Origin: Microgenomates group bacterium
GTDB taxonomy: Bacteria > Patescibacteriota > Microgenomatia > UBA1400 > PJMF01
Direction: 5' to 3'
Length of the DNA: 13,176 nt
NCBI GenBank assembly: GCA_009776965.1
Contig: WRMU01000019.1
Location: 1-13,176, forward strand
Made by a program: the position numbers and the translations under genes. Within the stretch, counting starts at the first letter, position 1; every line of letters starts with the position of its first letter. This document shows positions 1 through 7,196 of this stretch, in pieces. The notes under the pieces are model-generated. The model saw only the letters and a list, made by a program, of their open reading frames with translations. It was not told the origin of the DNA and did no database searches.

Positions 1-3000
1 AGTTAGGTTAGACCATGTCCCACCAGTACCATCTATTTGGTATTGGATGGTCAGGGTCTGTCCCGAGTCTGCGTCATTGACCGTCCCCGCCAGAACCAAA
101 CTATCAAACCCCGTATTATATGAGGCAAAGGCTCCGATGCTAGGGTCGGCTGAGTTGGTTACTGTGGGATCAGAAGGCTCTAGGGTATATGGGTCGGCAT
201 AGGTGCCTGCTCCAGACGAGATCGGAATTGAAGATTGAAAATAAAGCCAAGGCAGAACCCCATAGCTGTTATTCGAGGAGTTAAGGCTGAGCGAATACGT
301 CGAGCTGCTCGCATCAACACGGAACACGCTAGACCCGCCACCATCCTCCTGACTACGAAGCCAAGGGTAGTAGGGACGTTTAAGGTAGTTGGATTGAGTA
401 AACTTACCGGTAGCGGTAGTAGCCAAACCATCTACTGTAGAACCTGTTTGATTGCAACCAGCAGCACCATATCTGGCCAAACAAAAGGCGTAGCCGAGGG
501 TGCCAGAGGGAGGATAAGTGCTATAACCAACTAAGCTACCTTGCCATTCTTCATAGGAGGGGAGGGAAACTCTGGAGGTCATGGTACAAGAAGTGCCATT
601 GAAGGTGGCTTCAATGTTACCGTAGGCAGTAGAGTTGGTGGTGGTATTACAAGCTTTAGTAGGAGTGCTTGTTGTCCAGCTCACAGCTGACATATCAAAG
701 GATCTGGGAGGTATGGCGGTGGCTTTGGTTACGCCATCGATGGTGGCGGGGAGGGAGTTATAGAAGTTTTCTAATTGCATCAGGATATGTTGACTTTGGC
801 GGCCACCGCCTAGGTCACTACTTCGGGTGGGGTTACCAGCATTGGAGTTCCATGAAGTTCCATACCAGAGCTTATTGTTGAAAGTATTGGATGCATAAGT
901 ACAATCCGCACTTCTCCAAGCGCAATAGTTATCCACCATGATGAAGCCCCTAGTAGCCCCATCGGAGATGCCGGAGTACATTAGTTTGTAGGGTTCGGCA
1001 ACCGCACCATTACCAGTGCACGCGCCCAAATCGCCACTGCACATATATGTCCCCGAGACTGGCTCGATTTGGATGATTTGGCCTTGAGTGAGGGTGCCTA
1101 AAGTGCCGAGCGTGGGAGAAATGTCTGGGTCTTTATTCACCTGATACATATTTGCCGTGTTGTAGGCTGCGGCGCTGGTGGATACATTCCCTGCATTATC
1201 TCGGACACAAACATAGATGTTATTAGTTCCAGCACTGAGGGTAATGGAGGTACCTACTGATCCTCCAGCAGTACAAGTAGCGTTTAGGTTGTTGGTAGTG
1301 GAGTAGCGGGTTTCGGCGACGCCGGAGCCGCCGGTGTCGGCGGGGGTGATAGTTACGGAAGTGGAAGTAGTCCAGCTGGAAGTACCGGTGGGAGATGGGG
1401 AGAGGGCGAAGGTGGGAGCTGCTGTGTCTAAAACCACGTAGGTGGGGAAAGGGCCAGCTATATTGATATAATTACCGACACAGTCATGGACTATACCATG
1501 AATGTTATAGCTCCCATTAGGCAGAGAAGAATAAGTAATAGAATTGGTGGTGTTAGTGGTTATTCTAGGGGAAGGAGTAATGGGCCCATAAAGGTACTGT
1601 TCATACATACAGACACCACTGCCACTATCGGTGGCGGTATAAGCGATGGCAAATCCAGTGGCAGAGTAATAGCTGGTGGTATTAGTGCAAGATACGCTAT
1701 TACAGGTGACATCGGTGACTGCGGGGACTGTTTTGTCTAATCTAAAACTCAGAGTAGTGGTTTCTGCGGAGTAAGCTACTCCATCATAGGTTCTGGTTTT
1801 AACATTATGATTACCTTCGGCTAAACCACTTACGTTTACACTAAAGCTATAGCTCCTAGTGCCACTTCCAGCTACTAGATTCTGCCCTGCTGTCCATGCT
1901 CCTCCGTCTATACTATATTGGATGGTTTGGGTTTGATTATCGGGATCAGTAACTGATCCCGATACCGTGATATCTGTATATCCACTTACGGCACTTCTCC
2001 AAGGGTTTCCTGCTGGATTGGCGATGGTGATGGTGGGGGTGGTGTTACATTCGCTCGATTCAAGGCGATAAGGAGCTGCATATGTCCCTGAACCGCAGAG
2101 AATTGGGATTGAAGATTGAAAATAAAGCCAGGGCAGAACCCCATAGTCGTAGCTCGCACTGTAACTGTTGAGCGAAAGAGTCGCGCTGTTCGCAAGAACA
2201 AGGAACACGCTCGTCGTGTTGCCCGAATACGGACTTCTAAGCCAAGGATAGTAAGGACGTTTAAGGTAGCTGGATTGATTAAACTTGTTAGTAGCAGTGG
2301 TAGCCAAACCATCTACTGTAGAACCAGCTTGATTGCATCCCGCAGCGCCATATCTGGCTTGACAAAAGGCGTAGCCTAGAGTTCCGGAGGGGGGATAATA
2401 TCCATAACCATAGAGACCGCCCAACCATTCTTCGTAGGAGGGGAGGGAAACGCGGGAGGTCATGGTACAAGTTCCAGTGGTACCAATAGTTCCGGTAAAG
2501 GTAGCTTGGATATTACCATAGGGAGTAGAGTTAGTGGAGGTTTGGCAATTGCCGGAGGAGATAGCCCCAGTACCGGAGGTATAGGGAATGCCGATCATAT
2601 TAAAGGTTCTGGAGGGGATGGCGGTGGCTTTGGCGACACCTCCGATAGTGGTGGGGAGAGAGTTATAGAAGTTTTCTAATTGCATCAGGATATGTTGACT
2701 TTGGCGGTTACCGCCTAAGTCATTGCTGCGAGTGGTATTAGCAGCATTGGAGTTCCAGCTTGTCCCATACCAGTATTTTACTCCAGGGGAGTTATTATAC
2801 GCATAAGTACAATCCGCACTTCTCCAAGCACAGTAGTTGTCTATCATAATAAACCCTCGGGTAGCTCCGTCGGAGAGGCCGGAGTACATTAGTTTGTAGG
2901 GTTCGGCGGGGGTAGCGTCACCAGCGCAGTTTTCATCACTACACATATATGTACCTGAGTTGGGGGCGATTTGAATAATTTGGCCTTGGGTGAGAGTTCC

Positions 3001-3163
3001 GAGAGTAGTTTGAGCAGAAACCACGGAAGGATTTATTCCTAAAAGAAAAAAACTGGTTCCTAAAAACAAACAGAAGGATATCGCCGCTAGGCGGGCTATT
3101 TTCTTATATATATATATATATATAGTTGTTGAAATAAAAGGGGCTGATGAAATTGGACGGCAT
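1..3163 (-). CDS. Giant secreted modular repeat protein, putative surface adhesin, partial at C terminus; start out of frame through a TA tract
   Basis: I translated the minus strand by hand. One frame is open from a TAG at 3175-3177 to base 1 and beyond, about 1,050 codons. After the TA tract it reads as a Sec signal peptide: basic KKIAR, a hydrophobic stretch, then cleavage near SVVSAQT at about 3011-3035. There follow module A (3003-2059), three Ig-like segments (about 2058-1150), module B (1101-178), and the start of an Ig-like segment resembling the first one (IQYSIDGG versus IQYQIDGTGG). The modules share GFIM-DNYCAWRSADCTY, SLPSYEEW, GYAFC, KRPYYPWLRS and GVLPWLYFQSSIPI; they resemble DUF6273/Fibrobacter-type surface domains, from memory only. 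The protein is rich in Ser, Thr, Gly and Tyr with several conserved Cys, as expected outside the cell. In the present frame no ATG, GTG or TTG precedes the signal peptide's basic region; the ATG at 3163 is one TA unit out of frame. Function as an adhesin is inferred. Confidence 0.8.
178..1101 (-). repeat. Module B of the large secreted protein (about 308 aa)
   Basis: Second copy of the same module, beginning LGTLTQGQIIQI and ending GTYADPYTLE. Most residues match module A. Differences cluster in the region just before the SLPSYEEW block and in the segment after PWLRS. A 48-bp block (755-802) is identical at nucleotide level to 2660-2707, which points to recent duplication or gene conversion. 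Confidence 0.85.
2059..3003 (-). repeat. Module A of the large secreted protein (about 315 aa)
   Basis: This is the first copy of the large internal repeat, directly after the signal peptide. It begins at LGTLTQGQIIQI and ends near GTYAAPYRLE. Four Cys in the first 100 residues, the paired Trp of WYGTSWNSN, the SLPSYEEW block and the PWLRS block all recur in module B. The repeat period is about 1,902-1,905 bp (634-635 codons). Confidence 0.85.
3105..3124. repeat. (TA)10 dinucleotide tract in the 5' end of the large surface protein gene
   Basis: Ten uninterrupted TA units lie between the upstream ATG codons and the signal peptide coding sequence. With 10 units the signal peptide frame runs back to a TAG at 3175-3177 with no usable start. 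One more unit, or two fewer, places the ATG at 3163 in frame. One fewer unit places the ATG at 3194 in frame. An error in repeat count during sequencing or assembly would look the same. Confidence 0.85.
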
Positions 3164-3196
3164 AGGCTCTTTTTCTAAGTTTTTTTTCTAACATTC

Positions 3197-3225
3197 ATTA
3201 TGGAGGTAAAAGTTGGGTTTGTCAA
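3197..3225 (-). promoter_or_regulatory. Promoter of the large surface protein gene
   Basis: On the minus strand a perfect TTGACA (3220-3225) is followed, after 17 nt, by CATAAT (3197-3202), five of six matches to the -10 consensus. Transcription would start near 3190. That leaves a leader of about 27 nt, with a purine-rich stretch just before the ATG at 3163, and makes that ATG the first one in the transcript. Confidence 0.6.
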
Positions 3226-3244
3226 TACAAGAAAAAACGGAGTT

Positions 3245-3272
3245 TTGGCTAGCGGATGTTTTGTGGTATGAT
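3245..3272 (+). promoter_or_regulatory. Promoter of the pilin-like gene, leaderless type
   Basis: TTGGCT (3245-3250), 16-nt spacer, TATGAT (3267-3272) preceded by TGG, which makes an extended -10. The hexamer ends 6 nt before the ATG at 3279, so transcription should begin at or very near that ATG. Confidence 0.6.
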
Positions 3273-3278
3273 GGTAGT

Positions 3279-3893
3279 ATGTCCAAAAAATCGCTGTCCA
3301 TCCGCATGCGAAGCCAGAACCCTGATGAGTATGGGTGGAGCATGATCGAGGGGTTGGTGATTGGCGCGATTTTTATCGCAGTGATAGCGGGGATGAGTAT
3401 TTGGCTTAAGCCTTGGGAGAGATGGAAAGAACATCAAGATCGACAAACACAAAAGCTGGCGGCGGCGATGGCGGAAAAACTGGTGGTTTACTATAACGGC
3501 AATAAGCAGACTTGGCCATGGAATTATATGGTGAATGAATATATCCCCACGTATAGGAGGGGAGAGGCGGCTTATGTTTATCGGCCGGCTACTTATCCAG
3601 ATAGGTTTTGGCGGGAGGCGTTTATTGATATTAGCGCTTTTAGCGCGGCGCAAAAAAAGGAATTGCTGGCGCGAGATCAGTTTTTGATTTTGAAGCAAGT
3701 GAGCGGTAATTCGCTGGTGAATGTGTGTTTTTTGCCGCAGAGCGAGGAGTTTAAGAAACAAGCGGCGCTTTTATGTGAGCAGGACGTGTATGGACTGCGG
3801 GATGCGCCGTATGAGGTGGATGGAGTGGATGGGTGCGCGAGCGTGGATGGGTCGATGAATGAGCAGAATTGGCGGTGTGAAACTGCGCAGTAA
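3279..3893 (+). CDS. Type IV pilin-like protein (prepilin/pseudopilin)
   Basis: 204 residues from the ATG at 3279. A type III signal peptide is visible: a basic leader of 19 residues ending in G19, then WSMIEG with Glu at the +5 position, then a hydrophobic helix (about residues 20-42). This is the canonical layout of G|FTLIE pilins, which are cut by the prepilin peptidase encoded immediately downstream. After the helix comes a basic, Gln-rich amphipathic stretch, then a soluble domain with three Cys in the C-terminal third. The class of pilin is not recognisable from the globular part. The open frame extends up to a TTG at 3213, but a -10 box ends 6 nt before the ATG at 3279, and the extra 22 residues would only place acidic sequence ahead of the leader. 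Likely exported to the cell surface as a minor pilin. The gene ends 32 nt before the peptidase gene. Confidence 0.78.
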   Translation: MSKKSLSIRMRSQNPDEYGWSMIEGLVIGAIFIAVIAGMSIWLKPWERWKEHQDRQTQKLAAAMAEKLVVYYNGNKQTWPWNYMVNEYIPTYRRGEAAYVYRPATYPDRFWREAFIDISAFSAAQKKELLARDQFLILKQVSGNSLVNVCFLPQSEEFKKQAALLCEQDVYGLRDAPYEVDGVDGCASVDGSMNEQNWRCETAQ

Positions 3894-3909
3894 AAAAAGA
3901 TGGAAGTGG

Positions 3910-3918
3910 TGTTACAAT
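3910..3918 (+). promoter_or_regulatory. Extended -10 promoter of the prepilin peptidase gene, leaderless type
   Basis: TGT followed by TACAAT (3913-3918) forms an extended -10. It ends 7 nt before the ATG at 3926. I see no clear -35. It would give the peptidase gene its own start point, although read-through from the pilin gene is also possible. Confidence 0.5.
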
Positions 3919-3925
3919 CGAGGGT

Positions 3926-4759
3926 ATGATTTGGGTGGAGATTATTTGCTATGCATTATTGGTGGGGATGATATTTTTTTTGGGAGCTTGTTGGGGGAGT
4001 TTTTTGAATGTTCTTTTATATCGCCAGAAACGTAAAGAAGATTGGATCTGGAAGCGCAGCTGCTGCGAGAAATGTGGCTATAAATTGGAGTGGTATGATA
4101 ATATTCCGTTATTTTCTTGGTTTTTACTGCAAGGAAAATGCCGTAAGTGTGGCCAGAAAATTGATATTATTCATCCAATTATGGAGGCGATGATGGGTTG
4201 TTTGTTTTTATGGTGGTGGGTGATGGGGAGTTGGTTTTTTAGATTGACGCAGCAGCCTTTGGTGATGTTGCAGCCGGCTTTTTGGCTGGTGACGGGAGTG
4301 TGTTTGGTGTTGATTTTTTTGATTGATCTGCGCAATAAGATTATTCCGAATATGATTAATGCGTTTTTGGCGTGTTGGATACTGGGGTATCATTTATTGT
4401 TGTGCGCGGCAGGAGCGATGAGATGGGTGGATTTGGGAGGGGGATTGTTGACGGGGATGGGGGCGGGGGTGGTGTTTTTTGGAGTGCATTTGTTGGGGAG
4501 GCGGATTTATAAAAAGGAGGCATTTGGTCTGGGGGATGTGAAGTTGATGATGGTGATGGGATTGCTGCTGGGCTATCGAAAGATGGTGGCGGCGCTTTTT
4601 GTGGCGTTTGCGCTGGGGAGTTTGGTGGGGGTGATTTTGTTGTTAACGCAAAAAAGTGATCGAAAAACGGCTATTCCTTTTGGGCCGTTTTTGGTGGTGG
4701 GGACGCTGGTAGCTTTGATTTGTGGGGAGGCATTGTTTAGATTTTTGTTTGTGTTTTAG
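3926..4759 (+). CDS. pilD: Prepilin peptidase / N-methyltransferase (type IV leader peptidase)
   Basis: 277 residues, polytopic inner-membrane aspartyl protease that cuts type IV prepilins after the leader glycine and, in most bacteria, N-methylates the new N terminus. The N-terminal segment carries GSFLNVLLYR, typical of the family, followed by a cytoplasmic zinc loop with two CxxC pairs (C47/C50 and C72/C75), the signature of bifunctional enzymes. The catalytic aspartates are D134 in FLIDLRNKIIPN and D204 in GLGDVKL. The remainder is hydrophobic, with about seven or eight membrane segments and the late IPFGPFL motif. Length and motif order match the full family. It follows the pilin-like gene and presumably acts on that product. 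The last codons overlap the end of miaB on the other strand: the TAG here and the miaB TAA share bases. Confidence 0.95.
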   Translation: MIWVEIICYALLVGMIFFLGACWGSFLNVLLYRQKRKEDWIWKRSCCEKCGYKLEWYDNIPLFSWFLLQGKCRKCGQKIDIIHPIMEAMMGCLFLWWWVMGSWFFRLTQQPLVMLQPAFWLVTGVCLVLIFLIDLRNKIIPNMINAFLACWILGYHLLLCAAGAMRWVDLGGGLLTGMGAGVVFFGVHLLGRRIYKKEAFGLGDVKLMMVMGLLLGYRKMVAALFVAFALGSLVGVILLLTQKSDRKTAIPFGPFLVVGTLVALICGEALFRFLFVF

Positions 4760-5961
4760 ACAATAACTGGCCTCTTATCCAGCTGTTGTTTGTTGAGCAA
4801 GTTGTCTAGAATCTCGAAGCGTTTTTTCTTGACGGCGAAGGGCACGTCATCGGGGAACATTTTATGGGCGAGGGTGCTGGGGCGAGGAGAGTAAATGGCC
4901 ACAAACCCCATGATGAAGCGGGCTTCCTTAACTAGAGAGACGGTATCGGCAAAATCTGCGTCGGTTTCGGAACAAAAGCCAACGATAATGTCGGTGCCGA
5001 TGGTGATATTGGGGTCGGCGGCGCGGAGTTTATGGACTAAACTTAAATAATCTTCGCGAGTGTAGCCGCGGTTCATTTTTTGGAGAATACGATTGCTGCC
5101 GGATTGAACAGGAAGATGAATAAAACGATCAATTTTTTTATTGGCACCAATTTCGGCAATGAGTTCGTCATGAAAGTCCCAAGGGTTGCTGGTCATAAAA
5201 CGGATTTTGGTGATGGCATCAATTGCCGATATTTCCTGAAGTAGCTTCACGAAGGGAGGGATGCCCACTGGCTTGGTGTATTGGTCGGGGTTTTGGGGGA
5301 AGTTAGAAACGGCGTCGCGGAGGCGAAAGTCGGTTTTGCGCTCCACGATATTCTTTTTTTCCAAACCATAGCTGTTGACGTTCTGGCCTAGGAGAGTTAT
5401 TTCCGTAAATCCGGAGGCGACAGCTTGGGCGACTTCGGCGAGAATGTCATTCATGGGGCGAGATTGTTCGCGGCCGCGAGCATAGGGGACAACGCAATAA
5501 CTACAAAAAGAATTGCAGCCATTAGAAATGGAAATAAAGGCTTGATGAGGATCTTTTCTTTGGGGTTGATAAGCGAAGCCGAGGGAATTGGGGGGGACAA
5601 TTTGGCTTAAAATGGGGTAGCGAGCTTTCATTTTGGCCTCGCTATAGCGACTCATGCAACCAGTGAGGACAACATGGGGAAGATGGCGGGAGGAGCGGCG
5701 GGCGGGAGGGGGCCGGCGGGTGAGGTTTTTTCCGGATTTTACGCCGAGGAAATGCTCGCCCATGGCGCGCAGGAGCGAGTAAACACGATCGTCGGCAGCT
5801 TTGCGGACAGAGCAAGTATTGATAAGAATCTCGCTCACTCCATCTTCTCGCCAATCGGAGGCTTCTTGAAGGGAGAGCTCTTGCTCGAAATAGGTGGCGT
5901 AGCGCTCGCTCTCGTTTTTGTTGGCTTGGCAGCCGTAAGTTTTAATAAAGTATTTGGCCAT
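4756..5961 (-). CDS. miaB: tRNA-2-methylthio-N6-dimethylallyladenosine synthase MiaB-like, lacking TRAM
   Basis: 401 residues. A radical SAM methylthiotransferase that adds a methylthio group to the modified A37 of tRNAs reading UNN codons. The N-terminal domain has the three cluster cysteines C11 (YGCQANKNESE), C50 (NTCSVR) and C102 (TGCMSR). The radical SAM cysteines are C149, C153 and C156 (GCNSFCSYC). Later blocks TLLGQNVNSYG, IRFMTSNP, HLPVQSGSNRIL, MNRGYTREDY and IGTDIIVGFCSET identify the MiaB branch. Two oddities: there is a basic, proline-rich insert (about residues 75-95) before C102 and a shortened segment between C102 and C149; and the protein stops after a conserved C-terminal helix, so the tRNA-binding TRAM domain of typical MiaB (about 440-470 aa) is absent. 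It is divergent from rnpA with overlapping promoters and convergent with pilD. MiaB rather than MtaB or RimO is favoured by the motifs. Confidence 0.88.
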   Translation of the reverse strand: MAKYFIKTYGCQANKNESERYATYFEQELSLQEASDWREDGVSEILINTCSVRKAADDRVYSLLRAMGEHFLGVKSGKNLTRRPPPARRSSRHLPHVVLTGCMSRYSEAKMKARYPILSQIVPPNSLGFAYQPQRKDPHQAFISISNGCNSFCSYCVVPYARGREQSRPMNDILAEVAQAVASGFTEITLLGQNVNSYGLEKKNIVERKTDFRLRDAVSNFPQNPDQYTKPVGIPPFVKLLQEISAIDAITKIRFMTSNPWDFHDELIAEIGANKKIDRFIHLPVQSGSNRILQKMNRGYTREDYLSLVHKLRAADPNITIGTDIIVGFCSETDADFADTVSLVKEARFIMGFVAIYSPRPSTLAHKMFPDDVPFAVKKKRFEILDNLLNKQQLDKRPVIV

Positions 5962-5981
5962 TGGAGGGTATATTATATAAT
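5954..5981 (+). promoter_or_regulatory. Promoter of rnpA, leaderless type
   Basis: TTGGCC (5954-5959), 16-nt spacer, TATAAT (5976-5981), then 7 nt to the ATG at 5989. The -35 overlaps the first codon of miaB on the opposite strand. Confidence 0.6.
5972..5977 (-). promoter_or_regulatory. -10 box of miaB inside a shared palindrome
   Basis: On the minus strand the hexamer TATAAT occupies 5972-5977, ending 10 nt before the miaB ATG at 5961. It lies in the perfect palindrome ATTATATAAT (5972-5981), whose other half forms the rnpA -10. No clear -35 is seen on this strand. Confidence 0.45.
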
Positions 5982-5988
5982 ACTAAGT

Positions 5989-6312
5989 ATGTTGAGTCGA
6001 AAATATCGTTTGCCTCTACGAAAAATGCCCAATTTTTTTACGGAGAGCGAGAAGTTTTTTACTAGTGACCTGACGTTTTTTTATCGGCGAGGGGAAACGG
6101 ATGAGCTGCAAGTGGCGGTTATTGTGCCGAAAAAGTCTCAGCGGTTGGCGGTGCAAAGGCATAGATATAAGCGGATAATAGCGGAGTTAATCAGGAAAAG
6201 AATTGATGAATGGCCAAGGGATTTACAAGTGGCGATAGTGGCGACAGGAAAAATTGATGCTAAAACTTTGGGGAAAAGCCTAGAAAAGTTTAGCAACTTT
6301 TTGGTGCTATAA
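5989..6312 (+). CDS. rnpA: Ribonuclease P protein component
   Basis: 107 residues, the usual length of the family. The protein binds RNase P RNA and the 5' leader of pre-tRNAs during 5' maturation. The N terminus MLSRKYRLP resembles the family opening, usually L-K-F. A hydrophobic strand (VAVIVPKKS) follows, then the basic helix AVQRHRYKRIIAELIR, which is the RNR signature region. Here the central Asn is His (R57-H58-R59). The frame is open far upstream through antisense miaB, but a TATAAT lies 7 nt before the ATG at 5989 and only sequence after it matches the family. In many bacteria rnpA sits with rpmH near dnaA; here it is divergent from miaB and followed by an iron-transport gene whose -10 overlaps the rnpA stop codon. 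Confidence 0.87.
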   Translation: MLSRKYRLPLRKMPNFFTESEKFFTSDLTFFYRRGETDELQVAVIVPKKSQRLAVQRHRYKRIIAELIRKRIDEWPRDLQVAIVATGKIDAKTLGKSLEKFSNFLVL

Positions 6313-6313
6313 T
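6305..6313 (+). promoter_or_regulatory. Extended -10 promoter of the ferritin-like/VIT1 gene, leaderless type
   Basis: TGC then TATAAT (6308-6313), a perfect extended -10 that overlaps the rnpA stop codon. It ends 7 nt before the ATG at 6321. This argues against the in-frame ATG at 6312, which would lie inside the -10 box. Confidence 0.6.
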
Positions 6314-6320
6314 GATAGTA

Positions 6321-7196
6321 ATGACAAGAGATAAGAGAATTATCAATCCTAGGCTTCGGGCCATTGCTTTGGAAATGGAGCAGGAAGAAATTAATGAGTA
6401 TGGGGTGTATGTGGCTCTGGCGGGGGAGATTGGCGATCCCCATAATGCTGGAGTGCTGATCAAAATGGCGGAGCTGGAAAAGGAGCACGCAGAGTTTTGG
6501 GCGGAGAGAACGGGGGTGATGTTGGAGCCGCAAAAATGGAGAGTACGATTGATGGTGATGCTGGCGAAAGTTTTGGGGTTGATGTTTGTATTAAAGTTGA
6601 TGGAGAGAACTATGGGAGTGGCGCAGGAGAAATATCAGCTGTTGATGAAAAAAGTGCCGGAGGTGGTGAGGGTGAGTGCGGACTTTACCAAGCATGAGAT
6701 GGAGCTATTAGAGATTTTGAATGAAGAACGATTACATTTTATGGGGGCGATTGTGATGGGGCTGGACAGCGCATTTGTGGGGCTGATCGGAATGTTGGCG
6801 GGATTGACGCTGGCGATGAACGACACCTCCTTAATTTCTTTGGCTGGACTGATAGCGGGAATTAGCATAGCGCTGGAGGCGGGAGTGGGGGAGTATGTTT
6901 CGAAGCGAACTGAGGACGATGCCCAAGCACTCAAGGCTGGGCTATGGACTTTGGGGGCCTCGGCAGGAACAGTGATGGTGCTGATTGCGCCGTTTTTGCT
7001 GATTAAAGTGGGGATGCTAGCATTATTATGGACGGTGGTGTTGGCAGTGGGGATGATGGCGGTGGTCAATTTTTATTTGGCGGTGGTGAAAAATACGAAG
7101 TTTGGAGGGCGTTTTAGAGAGATGGCGATGGTGACATTTGGGGTGATGGTGGTGTCGGGGGTATTGGGACTGATTTTGAGGAGATTATTTTTTTAG
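6321..7196 (+). CDS. Ferritin-like/VIT1 (CCC1) family membrane protein, putative iron transporter (MbfA-like)
   Basis: 291 residues from the ATG at 6321. The first half resembles a rubrerythrin-type four-helix bundle: Glu-rich helix at about 19-26, ELEKEH with ExxH at residues 53-56, a hydrophobic helix, then HEMELLEILNEERLHF with a second ExxH. These are the usual ligands of a di-iron site. The second half is VIT1/CCC1: GLDSAFVGLIGMLAGLT, then GLIAGISIALEAGVGEYVSKRTE with the conserved GEYVS, then three further hydrophobic segments. The combination matches the erythrin-vacuolar iron transport family (MbfA), known to export iron from the cytoplasm in alpha-proteobacteria; iron or manganese detoxification is a reasonable inference here. 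The end overlaps the epimerase gene on the other strand by 12 bp. Confidence 0.8.
   Translation: MTRDKRIINPRLRAIALEMEQEEINEYGVYVALAGEIGDPHNAGVLIKMAELEKEHAEFWAERTGVMLEPQKWRVRLMVMLAKVLGLMFVLKLMERTMGVAQEKYQLLMKKVPEVVRVSADFTKHEMELLEILNEERLHFMGAIVMGLDSAFVGLIGMLAGLTLAMNDTSLISLAGLIAGISIALEAGVGEYVSKRTEDDAQALKAGLWTLGASAGTVMVLIAPFLLIKVGMLALLWTVVLAVGMMAVVNFYLAVVKNTKFGGRFREMAMVTFGVMVVSGVLGLILRRLFF

Noticed and set aside
180..2470. Several open frames of 60-108 codons on both strands within the first 3 kb
   Set aside because: They are shadows of the single long minus-strand frame, which reads through the whole region with coherent, repeated protein motifs. Matching shadow frames occur in both modules because the DNA itself is repeated.
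3067..3069. TTG as the true start of the large surface protein
   Set aside because: It would leave a hydrophobic segment with no basic residues at the N terminus, discarding the KKIAR region that makes a normal signal peptide. It stays possible and is named as a refuting result in the TA tract finding.
3213..3278. Upstream TTG start for the pilin-like gene
   Set aside because: It would add 22 residues before a complete prepilin leader, and the promoter -10 lies inside this stretch, 6 nt before the ATG at 3279.
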